Of a stretch of 12,765 nucleotides of DNA, positions 1 through 6,410 are shown piece after piece. Under the pieces are notes generated by a model. The model was not told the origin of the DNA and made no database searches. It saw nothing but the letters and a program-made list of their open reading frames with translations. The stretch lies in NCBI GenBank assembly GCA_900551655.1, contig URWM01000018.1:1-12765 (forward strand). Direction: 5' to 3'. Origin of the DNA: an uncultured Collinsella sp. (GTDB taxonomy: Bacteria; Actinomycetota; Coriobacteriia; Coriobacteriales; Coriobacteriaceae). Within the stretch, counting starts at the first letter, position 1. The number at the start of each line of letters is the position of its first letter. Made by a program: the position numbers and the translations under genes.

Positions 1-34
1 GTCTCGTGGGCTCGGAGATGTGTATAAGAGACAG
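1..34. other. Nextera read-2 adapter, sequencing artefact
   Basis: The first 34 bases match the Illumina Nextera read-2 adapter and end in the 19-bp Tn5 mosaic end AGATGTGTATAAGAGACAG (16-34). This is library sequence left on the contig, not genome. Any open frame that starts here is artificial. Genomic sequence begins at about 35, inside the rlmD-type gene. Confidence 0.97.
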
Positions 35-1304
35 CAAGAAACTCGGGCGTGGAGCCGGCGCGCGGCGGGTCGATGGAGAGAACGTCGACGCGCTCGTTGT
101 TATCGGCGGCGTCCAAGATGTAGTCGGTGGCGTCGTCGGCCATAAACCAAGCGCTGCGGGTGAGGCCGTTGAGCTCGGCATTGCGACGTGCGTCGGCAAT
201 GCCCGCCGGGTTGCGCTCCACGCCGAGCAGCATAATGCCGACACCTCTGTCCTGGGCATCCTTCGCGGCGCACAGACCGATGGTGCCGCTGCCGCAGTAC
301 GCGTCCATAAGAATGTCACCCTGCTGCAGGTCCATGCCGTCAATCGCGAGCTGATAGAGCAGCTCGGTCTGCTGCGGATTGGTCTGATAGAACGCGGTAG
401 GGGAGATATCGAATTCGCAACCGAGCAGCTGGTCGCGCATGCACTCGGCGCCATAAACGATACGAGTCTCCTCACCCAAGATGACGTTACCGGGACGGCC
501 ATTGATATTTTGAGCAACGGTGACGATATGCGGATCGAGCGCCGCGACGGCCTCAAAGAACTCCTGCGCATGCGGTAAGTCACGCTCGGCGGTCACGAGC
601 GTAACCATGACCTGGTCTGTACGCCAACCGCAGCGGACGACGGCATAGCGAAGCAAACCAAGATGCTTGTCCTCATTAAAGGCGGGAATATGCAGCCGCT
701 CAGCTTCGCGTGCGATGCCGTTGAGAATCTGACGGGCGCCCGGTGCCTCGACGGGGCATTCGGGTACGGCAACGATCTTGTGCGTGCCGCGCTCAAAGAA
801 ACCGCAACGGACAGCGCCCTCCTTACCGGGAGCAAAGGGAGTGGCAGCCTTATGGCGAAAGCCGCGCGGCGCAGGATATTTACCCGGGTCGCCCAGGGTG
901 ACGCCCATACCGCGAATAGGATCAACGGCGATACCCTCGCGCTCACAAAGCGAAGCAAAAAGCTCCCCCATGGCAGCCTGCTTAGCTGCCAACTGCTTTT
1001 TATAAGGACGATTGAGCGCCGTGCACCCACCGCAAGATTTCATGATCGAACAGGGAGACTTGGGGTCCACAGCCTTACGCGCAGACGAAACCGGATCTTT
1101 ATGCGGGCGCTTGGAACGAGTCTGAGGTGACTTGTCCTCGCCCTGACGAGAGCCGGGACGCTTGGCCTTAGTTCTGCTCTTGGTCGATTTGCTTTTTGCA
1201 GTTTTGGAAGACTTGGATTTCGTAGAAGATTTCTCCTCCTTCAACCCCTCAGCCGCCTCTACCAAAGCACGACGAGCCCTACGCTCCGCACGAGATTCTG
1301 CCAT
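35..1304 (-). CDS. rlmD: 23S rRNA (uracil-1939-C5)-methyltransferase, RlmD/TrmA family, 3'-truncated
   Basis: SAM-dependent RNA m5U methyltransferase of the RlmD/RumA/TrmA family, expected to methylate 23S rRNA in the cytoplasm. 423 codons are visible on the minus strand with no stop before the adapter. Four cysteines fit the family's [4Fe-4S] site: C85, C91 and C94 (CSIMKSCGGC), then C183 (ECPV). Family motifs follow: FYQTNPQQTELLY, the SAM-binding DAYCGSGTIGL, GVERNPAGIADARRNAELNG and IDPPRAG. The catalytic Cys motif and the C-terminus, perhaps 50-80 residues, are missing because the contig ends. Residues 1-84 form a Lys/Ser/Arg-rich tail where E. coli RlmD carries a TRAM domain. The ATG at 1304 has GGAG about 8 nt upstream; an earlier ATG is followed at once by a stop. 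A TACAAT -10-like hexamer lies at 1342-1347 without a convincing -35. A paralogous m5U target (for example RlmCD-type) cannot be excluded. Confidence 0.88.
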
Positions 1305-1411
1305 CAATAACTCCACTAATTCATGAATTAAAGCTGCAAGTATTGTACCGTGCCAAGCTAGCAGACGATATACAAGCGGTTTATTCGTGTCAGTGATAAG
1401 CCCAACGACGG

Positions 1412-1550
1412 TTGCCCGCCGCGTGAGGGGTGTGGGGGTTAAGTTTATCGCGAGTTCCGCACGAACAGGAGGCCACTTAATGTGGCCTCCGTCGTGAGCA
1501 GGACTGTAGAGCAGGAAACTTAACCCCCACACCCCTCACGCGGCGGGCAA
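1412..1550. repeat. Nested inverted repeat, 139 bp, with perfect 35-bp arms
   Basis: The left arm 1412-1446 (TTGCCCGCCGCGTGAGG... ending in AAGTTT) is the exact reverse complement of 1516-1550. The 69-bp centre holds a second hairpin: GGAGGCCAC (1468-1476) pairs with GTGGCCTCC (1482-1490), extended by CACGA (1460-1464) with TCGTG (1492-1496). It lies between two divergent gene starts, so it is not placed as a terminator for either. No coding frame is evident. A MITE-like or palindromic repeat element, a small structured RNA, or a DNA boundary element all fit. No target-site duplication is visible at the arm ends. Confidence 0.9.
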
Positions 1551-1557
1551 ACTCGCC

Positions 1558-1586
1558 TTGTGCTCTATCACGCTAAAGTGTATGAT
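1558..1586 (+). promoter_or_regulatory. Predicted sigma-70 promoter of the ABC importer operon
   Basis: A -35-like TTGTGC (1558-1563) is separated by exactly 17 bp from the -10 TATGAT (1581-1586, 5 of 6 consensus bases). The predicted start near 1593 gives a leader of about 50 nt. CTAAAGTG lies directly against the -10 (1573-1580) and recurs at 1617-1624, with the inverted core CACTTT at 1605-1610, so a regulator could bind here. The region between the promoter and rlmD is taken up by the 139-bp inverted repeat. Confidence 0.55.
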
Positions 1587-1642
1587 TCTGGACGTTACAC
1601 GACTCACTTTACCTAACTAAAGTGCCATCAAGGGGGAATACC

Positions 1643-2500
1643 ATGAATACCGATATGTCTCGTCGTCAGTTTGTTGGTCTAGCCGGCTCACTCGCTACGG
1701 TTCTGGGCCTTGGCCTGGTTGGCTGCGGCGGTGCCGATAAGGGCTCTGCTGCCGGATCTACCGCGGCAAAGGATGTGAAGGGCGCCGCCGAGTCCCAGAA
1801 GCTCGTGGTGGGCTTTGATAAGTCCTATCCTCCGTACGGCTTTGTGGGCGACGATGGCGAGTACACCGGCTTTGATCTCGATCTGGCCAAGGCTGTTGCC
1901 GATAAGCAGGGCTGGGAGGTCAAATACGAGGCCATCGACTGGGACGCCAAGGATACGCTGCTCAACTCGGGTGCCATCAACTGCATCTGGAACGGCTTTA
2001 CCATGGAGGGTCGCGAGGACGATTACACGTTCTCCGAGCCGTACATGCTCAACGAGCAGGTGCTGGTGGTAAAGAAGGATGCGGGCATCAAGAGCTGGGA
2101 CGATCTTGCCGGCAAGACCGTGATTACCCAGACCGATTCCGCTGCGCAGGATGTGCTCGAGGGTGACCAGAAGGATCTGGCGGCGACGTTTGCCACGCTC
2201 GACACGATCGGCGAGTACAACACGGCCTTTATGCAGCTCGAGAGCGGCGCGGTCGATGCCGTTGCCTGTGACCTCTCGATCGCTCAGTATCAGCTTGCCG
2301 CCAAGCCCGATGCCTATACGCAGCTCGACAAGCCGCTGTCCAGCGAGCACTACGCCGTTGGCTTTAAGAAGGGCGAAACCAAGTCCGCCGATGCCGTGAC
2401 CGAGTCGCTCAAGGCACTCTACGAGGATGGCACGGTCAAGGACCTCTGCGATAAATATGCAGATTACGGTCTGTCTTTCGATAATTGGGTGCTCAAGTAA
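1643..2500 (+). CDS. Amino acid ABC transporter substrate-binding lipoprotein (family 3), Tat-type signal
   Basis: Extracytoplasmic binding protein of the polar amino acid uptake (family 3, PF00497-type) class, 285 aa, that would pass its ligand to the permease encoded next. The N-terminus has a twin-arginine motif (SRRQFVGL, R7-R8), a hydrophobic stretch 11-26 and a lipobox LVGC with C28, so a Tat-exported, lipid-anchored protein is predicted. An Ala/Gly/Ser spacer (29-52) precedes the fold. Family marks are the GFDLDLAKAVADKQG signature (76-90), R124 in MEGREDDYTFSEPY (ligand carboxylate contact in relatives) and D210 in ACDLSIAQYQL (ligand amine contact). The ATG at 1643 is chosen over an in-frame GTG at 1622 because AAGGGGG (1630-1636) sits 6 nt before it. 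The stop overlaps the permease start (TAATG). The exact amino acid bound cannot be read from the sequence. Confidence 0.93.
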   Translation: MNTDMSRRQFVGLAGSLATVLGLGLVGCGGADKGSAAGSTAAKDVKGAAESQKLVVGFDKSYPPYGFVGDDGEYTGFDLDLAKAVADKQGWEVKYEAIDWDAKDTLLNSGAINCIWNGFTMEGREDDYTFSEPYMLNEQVLVVKKDAGIKSWDDLAGKTVITQTDSAAQDVLEGDQKDLAATFATLDTIGEYNTAFMQLESGAVDAVACDLSIAQYQLAAKPDAYTQLDKPLSSEHYAVGFKKGETKSADAVTESLKALYEDGTVKDLCDKYADYGLSFDNWVLK

Positions 2501-3153
2501 TGTCTATTCAGGTCATGATGCAGATGCTTGGCCAGGGATTCTTGGTCAGTTTGCAGCTGTTTGTGCTGACGCTGCTCGGGTCGATTCCGCTGGGAATCCC
2601 CGTGGCGTTTATGCGCATGAGCAAAATTGCGCCGCTCCGCTGGATTGCACGCATCTACATTTCGGTCATGCGCGGCACACCGCTCATGCTGCAGATGTTT
2701 GCCATTTACTTTGCTCCGTACTACGTGTTTGGCATTTCGCTCACGCCCGATTCCAAGTGGACGGCGTGCGTCGTGGCGTTCATCATTAACTACGCCGGCT
2801 ACTTTGCCGAGATCTATCGCTCGGGCCTGCAGTCCATTCCGCGCGGTCAATACGAGGCCGCCGAGGTACTGGGCTACTCTCGTCTGCAGACGTTTTTGTA
2901 CATTGTGATGCCGCAGGTCGCCAAGCGCATTTTGCCGGCAATGGGCAACGAGATCATCACGCTGGTCAAGGACACGTCGCTGGCGTTTGCCATCGGCGTG
3001 GGTGAAATGTTCTCGACCGCCAAGGCGCTGGTCGCCTCGCAGGTGAGCATGGTGCCGTTTGCGATTGCGGCGTTGATCTACTGGGTCTTTAACTTTGTGG
3101 TCGAGATGTTGCTGGGCGCCGCAGAGAAAAAATTGGATTACTACCATGACTAG
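2500..3153 (+). CDS. Amino acid ABC transporter permease, HisM/GlnP family
   Basis: Integral membrane permease of the His/Glu/Gln/Arg/opine ABC subfamily, 217 aa, a usual length. Hydrophobic segments fall near residues 13-38, 62-80, 88-104, 155-170 and 184-205. RGTPLMLQMF (58-67) is the conserved segment of this subfamily, and the cytoplasmic EAA loop reads GQYEAAEVLGYSRLQTF (116-132), the coupling site for the ATPase. Only one permease gene is present, so a homodimer is expected. The ATG at 2500 shares one base with the upstream stop, implying translational coupling; a TTG further upstream lies inside the previous gene and is not preferred. Its 3' end overlaps the ATPase gene by 8 nt. Confidence 0.93.
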   Translation: MSIQVMMQMLGQGFLVSLQLFVLTLLGSIPLGIPVAFMRMSKIAPLRWIARIYISVMRGTPLMLQMFAIYFAPYYVFGISLTPDSKWTACVVAFIINYAGYFAEIYRSGLQSIPRGQYEAAEVLGYSRLQTFLYIVMPQVAKRILPAMGNEIITLVKDTSLAFAIGVGEMFSTAKALVASQVSMVPFAIAALIYWVFNFVVEMLLGAAEKKLDYYHD

Positions 3154-3910
3154 TTCGGTAATGAATATAACGAACGCGCGTAAGGCGTTTGGCGGCAATG
3201 AGGTGCTCAAGGATATCTCGCTTGAGGTTAAGCGCGGCGAGGTCGTGGCGATTATCGGACCTTCGGGTGGCGGTAAGTCCACGCTGCTGCGCTGCGCCAC
3301 GCTGCTCGAGACGCTCGACGGCGGCTCGCTCTCGTTTGGCGACCTTGCTGTCGCGACGGATGCGGGTTCGGGCGCGGTGTACGCAAAGGGCGATGTACCT
3401 AAACAGGCGCGCTCGCGGTTTGGTTTGGTGTTTCAGAACTACAATCTGTTCCCGCACTATACCGTGATGAAAAACATCACCGATGCGCCGATTCGCGCGC
3501 TTAAGCGTCCGCGCGAGCAGGCGGAAGCCCGCGCCCAAGAGCTGATTGCGCAAATGGGGCTGACGGGCAACGAGAACAAGGTGCCGTGTGAGCTTTCGGG
3601 CGGTCAGCAGCAGCGCGTGAGTATTGCCCGCGCCCTGGCGCTCGATCCGGAAATCTTATTCTTTGACGAGCCAACCTCGGCACTCGATCCCGAGCTGACG
3701 GCCGAGGTGCTGCATGTCATTAAAGACCTTGCCGCGCAGAATATGACGATGGTAATCGTGACCCACGCGATGCAGTTTGCGCGCGATGTTGCCGACCGCG
3801 TGGTCTTTATGGATGGCGGCCGCATTGTCGAGGAGGGTCCTGCCGAGCAGGTCATCGACCATCCGCGTGAGCAGCGCACCCGTGAGTTCTTGAGCCGTAT
3901 CGAGGGATAG
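3146..3910 (+). CDS. Amino acid ABC transporter ATP-binding protein, GlnQ/HisP type
   Basis: Cytoplasmic ATPase that drives the importer, 254 aa. All nucleotide-binding motifs are intact: Walker A GPSGGGKS (38-45), Q-loop Q97 in VFQNYNLFPH, ABC signature LSGGQ (150-154), Walker B ILFFDEPTSALD (170-181) and H-loop H207 in VTHAMQFA. NYNLFPH is characteristic of the polar amino acid class. A modest insertion (about 70-90, Gly/Ala-rich with a Lys) lies before the Q-loop. The start at 3146 overlaps the permease by 8 nt and has no strong Shine-Dalgarno, consistent with translational coupling; the in-frame ATG at 3161 is a weaker alternative. The gene ends the operon 33 bp before a terminator hairpin. 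Confidence 0.94.
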   Translation: MTSSVMNITNARKAFGGNEVLKDISLEVKRGEVVAIIGPSGGGKSTLLRCATLLETLDGGSLSFGDLAVATDAGSGAVYAKGDVPKQARSRFGLVFQNYNLFPHYTVMKNITDAPIRALKRPREQAEARAQELIAQMGLTGNENKVPCELSGGQQQRVSIARALALDPEILFFDEPTSALDPELTAEVLHVIKDLAAQNMTMVIVTHAMQFARDVADRVVFMDGGRIVEEGPAEQVIDHPREQRTREFLSRIEG

Positions 3911-3943
3911 GCTCAGGTATTTACTCAACTATTAATTGAGGCG

Positions 3944-3980
3944 AAGCCGTCGCAGGTCTTACGGTCTGTGGCGGCTTTTT
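3944..3980 (+). terminator. Intrinsic terminator of the ABC importer operon
   Basis: AAGCCGTCGCAG (3944-3955) pairs with CTGTGGCGGCTT (3966-3977) as a 12-bp stem with two G-U pairs and a 10-nt loop, followed by a T run (3976-3980). It lies 33 bp after the ATPase stop. The left flank lacks an A-run, so it appears to act on the plus strand only. Confidence 0.85.
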
Positions 3981-4017
3981 GTTTGCATCGACGGGGTTCA
4001 ATAATCGCCTCACAAGC

Positions 4018-4046
4018 TTGTCTCTTCCTCTCGCCGCCTGTATTCA
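4018..4046 (+). promoter_or_regulatory. Weak candidate promoter of the EF-G-like gene
   Basis: TTGTCT (4018-4023) and TATTCA (4041-4046) are 17 bp apart. The -35 fits 4 of 6 bases, but the -10 is poor. It lies just after the upstream terminator, where a promoter for the next gene is expected. It would give a leader of about 165 nt. Confidence 0.3.
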
Positions 4047-4065
4047 TACGTGCGCCGAAAGGTAT

Positions 4066-4200
4066 GCATGGACAGCCGCCCGTGAGGGTAGGGTGGTGGC
4101 ATAGGACATTTGGAGGGTGAGTCGGCTCGGCTGCCGACCATGCTGCTCCCGGGACGGCACCGACCGCGAACTCTCCCCGTTGGCGTCGCGCATCGTGCGC
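4066..4200 (+). promoter_or_regulatory. Structured 5' leader of the EF-G-like gene
   Basis: The non-coding stretch before the EF-G-like gene contains pairings that compete. GTCGGC (4121-4126) with GCCGAC (4133-4138) makes a local hairpin. Alternatively GCATGG (4066-4071) and AGCCG (4074-4078) pair with CCATGC (4138-4143) and CGGCT (4128-4132). Nearer the gene, GCGCA (4188-4192) pairs with TGCGC (4196-4200), 8 nt before the Shine-Dalgarno. No known riboswitch consensus was recognised. In GC-rich sequence some of this may be chance. Confidence 0.35.
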
Positions 4201-4220
4201 GGCCCTGCAAGGAGGTCATC

Positions 4221-6296
4221 ATGGGTGCTCCCAAGACCGGCAACGTAAGGAACGTGGTGCTCGTAGGCCAAGGCGGGGTGGGCAAGACTTCACTCGCCGA
4301 GGCCATGCTCCACCTTTCCGGCAAGACCGCCCGCCTGGGCGGCCACGACGGCACCAAGCCCACGCTCGACTATGACCCCGAAGAGGTCAAGCGTGCATTT
4401 TCCATCTCGACGACCATCGCGCCGATCGACTGGAAGGGCGCGCGCATCAATGTGCTTGATGCCCCGTGCTACCCCGATTTTATCGGCGACGCCTTTGCCG
4501 CGATGAGCGTCTGCGAGACGGCTCTGTTTGTGGTCGACGCCGAGGCCGGCCCACAGCCTACGACGGTTAAGCTCTGGTATGCCGCCGAGGACCTGCGTCT
4601 GGCGCGTGCGGTGTTCGTAAACCGCCTGTCGCGCTCCGAGGCCAGCTTTGCGACCACGATGGACCTGCTGCAAGAGCGCTTTGGCACGCGCCTGGGCGCC
4701 GTGACCCTTCCCTGGGGCGAGGGCGAGGACTTTGACGGCATTATCGACCTGGTGCGTATGAAGGCGCGCCACTGCAACGGCGCCGAGGCAGTTGAGTCGG
4801 AGATTCCCGAGGAGTATCGTGCCCAGGCCGAGGAAGCCCACGACCATCTGTGCGAGCTGGTGGCCGAGGCCGACGATGAGCTGATGATGAAGTACCTGGA
4901 AGGCGAAGAGACGCTGACGCAGGAGGAGCTTGAGGGCCTGTTGTCCAAGGCGATCGCCGAGCGCATCTTTGTGCCGGTCTTTGCGGGCGATTGCATTAAG
5001 GAGCAGGGCGTCAACTCGCTGATGGACGACATCGCGACGTACTTCCCGGCGCCGACCGACTACGGCGAGATGCCGCTCATCGACGGTGATTCGCTCAAAA
5101 TCTCGAGCGACGATGACCGTCCGGTGGCGTTTGTGTTTAAGACCCTGGCCGATCCGCAGCAGGGTCGCATCAGCTTTATCAAGGTGCTGACGGGCACGCT
5201 TGAGCCGGGCCTTGAGCTGATCAATGCACGTACGCGCAAGGGTGAGCGTCTGGCTCACCTGTATGTGATGTGCGGCCGCGACATGACCGAGGTCGGTCAC
5301 GCCTATGCCGGCGATATCATCGTGGCGCCCAAGCTGGCGGCCGAGACGGGCGATACGCTCTCGATTACCGGCAAGGTCGAGGCGGCGGCGTTCAAGTTCC
5401 CCAACTCGCAGTACCGCATTGCTATCGAGGCCGAGAACCGCGGCGACGAGGAAAAGCTCTATACGTTTATCGAGAAGGCATGCAAGGCCGATCCAACCAT
5501 GAGCATCGATCGTGACGAGGAGACGGGCCAGACTATCATCTCCGCCGTGGGCGAGGCGCAGGTTTCGGTGCTGCTCAATCGTCTTGAGGACCGTACCAAG
5601 GTCGTGGCCAAAAGCGTGCCGATCCGCATTCCGTATCGCGAGACCATCCGCCGCACGGCAAGCGCCCAGGGTCGCCACAAGAAGCAGACTGGCGGTGCCG
5701 GTCAGTATGGCGACTGTTGGCTGCGCGTGGAGCCGCTCATTGGGCCCGACGGCACGAGCGACGGCTATGAGTTTGTTGACGAGGTCGTGGGTGGCCGCAT
5801 CCCGCGCTCGCTGATCCCCGCCGTGGACAAGGGTGTCCAGGAGACCATGAAGGACGGCATCATTGCCGGCTACCCGCTCACGGGCATTCGCGTGGCTGTG
5901 TACGACGGTTCGTATCACAGCGTCGACTCCAACGAGATGGCGTTTCGCGCGGCGGCTCGCATCGGCCTGCGCAAGGCATGTGCCGATGCCGACCCGGTGG
6001 TGCTGGAGCCCATCGAGGAAATCACGGTGACTATCCCCGAGAGCTACGCCGGCGCCGTGATGGGCGACATCTCGGCATCGCGCGGTCGCGTGACGGGCAT
6101 GGAGACCGATGAGCGCGGCGACACCGTGGTCATTGCCCAGGCGCCGCTGGCAGAGCTGACGGATTATTCGACGCGCCTGCGCTCTATCACGCGCGGCACG
6201 GGTGACTTTACCATGAAGCCTGCTGGCTACGAGCAGGTTCCCTATGACGTTCAGGCCAAACTGGTCGAGCGCTATGAGGAGGGCCGCGCCAAGTAG
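4221..6296 (+). CDS. Elongation factor G-like protein (EF-G2 type paralog) with degenerate GTPase motifs
   Basis: Cytoplasmic translational-GTPase paralog with the full EF-G layout, 691 aa: G domain (about 1-280), domain II (300-385), III (395-470), IV (475-605) and V (605-690). Domain IV/V marks are clear: IPYRETIRRTA, HKKQTGGAGQYGD, GGRIPRSLIPAVDKGVQE and HSVDSNEMAFRAA. The P-loop is GQGGVGKTS (16-24). Other G motifs depart from canonical EF-G: G3 is DAPCY (80-84) instead of DTPGH, G4 is NRLS (134-137) instead of NKxD, and G5 is GDC (256-258) instead of GSA. It therefore belongs with the EF-G-like/EF-G2 proteins of Actinobacteria rather than the main translocase; a mycobacterial EF-G2 is known to bind GTP but lack ribosome-stimulated hydrolysis. 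The ATG at 4221 follows a perfect AAGGAGG (4209-4215); an open frame back to 4110 is not supported. It is monocistronic. Its exact role is unknown. Confidence 0.92.
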   Translation: MGAPKTGNVRNVVLVGQGGVGKTSLAEAMLHLSGKTARLGGHDGTKPTLDYDPEEVKRAFSISTTIAPIDWKGARINVLDAPCYPDFIGDAFAAMSVCETALFVVDAEAGPQPTTVKLWYAAEDLRLARAVFVNRLSRSEASFATTMDLLQERFGTRLGAVTLPWGEGEDFDGIIDLVRMKARHCNGAEAVESEIPEEYRAQAEEAHDHLCELVAEADDELMMKYLEGEETLTQEELEGLLSKAIAERIFVPVFAGDCIKEQGVNSLMDDIATYFPAPTDYGEMPLIDGDSLKISSDDDRPVAFVFKTLADPQQGRISFIKVLTGTLEPGLELINARTRKGERLAHLYVMCGRDMTEVGHAYAGDIIVAPKLAAETGDTLSITGKVEAAAFKFPNSQYRIAIEAENRGDEEKLYTFIEKACKADPTMSIDRDEETGQTIISAVGEAQVSVLLNRLEDRTKVVAKSVPIRIPYRETIRRTASAQGRHKKQTGGAGQYGDCWLRVEPLIGPDGTSDGYEFVDEVVGGRIPRSLIPAVDKGVQETMKDGIIAGYPLTGIRVAVYDGSYHSVDSNEMAFRAAARIGLRKACADADPVVLEPIEEITVTIPESYAGAVMGDISASRGRVTGMETDERGDTVVIAQAPLAELTDYSTRLRSITRGTGDFTMKPAGYEQVPYDVQAKLVERYEEGRAK

Positions 6297-6330
6297 CGTG
6301 TGGCGTTGTCTGTAACATACATGCCGATGC

Positions 6331-6366
6331 AAGGGCCGCTCTGGGCAATCCGGGGTGGCCCTTTTT
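6331..6366 (+). terminator. Intrinsic terminator of the EF-G-like gene
   Basis: AAGGGCCGC (6331-6339) pairs with GTGGCCCTT (6355-6363), a 9-bp stem with one G-U pair, followed by TTTTT (6362-6366). It lies 34 bp after the stop. The opposing minus-strand nuclease gene stops at 6411. The hairpin lacks a T run on that strand, so convergent termination from the other side is less certain. Confidence 0.8.
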
Positions 6367-6410
6367 GATCCCCGGTGGGGTTGCAAATCGGTTCTTGTCG
6401 TGGCTCGGGG

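Noticed and set aside
6..578. 190-aa plus-strand open frame at the left edge
   Set aside because: It starts in adapter sequence and is antisense to the well-supported RlmD-type gene.
1412..1550. Large inverted repeat as a bidirectional terminator or CRISPR unit
   Set aside because: Both flanking genes start, rather than end, on this side. There is one inverted pair and no array of direct repeats with spacers.
4099..4112. CATAGGACA shared between the EF-G leader and the terminator at 11890
   Set aside because: Nine bases shared once, in unrelated structural settings, can be chance.
4290..6386. 698-aa minus-strand open frame
   Set aside because: It is the antisense shadow of the EF-G-like gene, caused by GC-rich codon use; no ribosome-binding site or recognisable domain.
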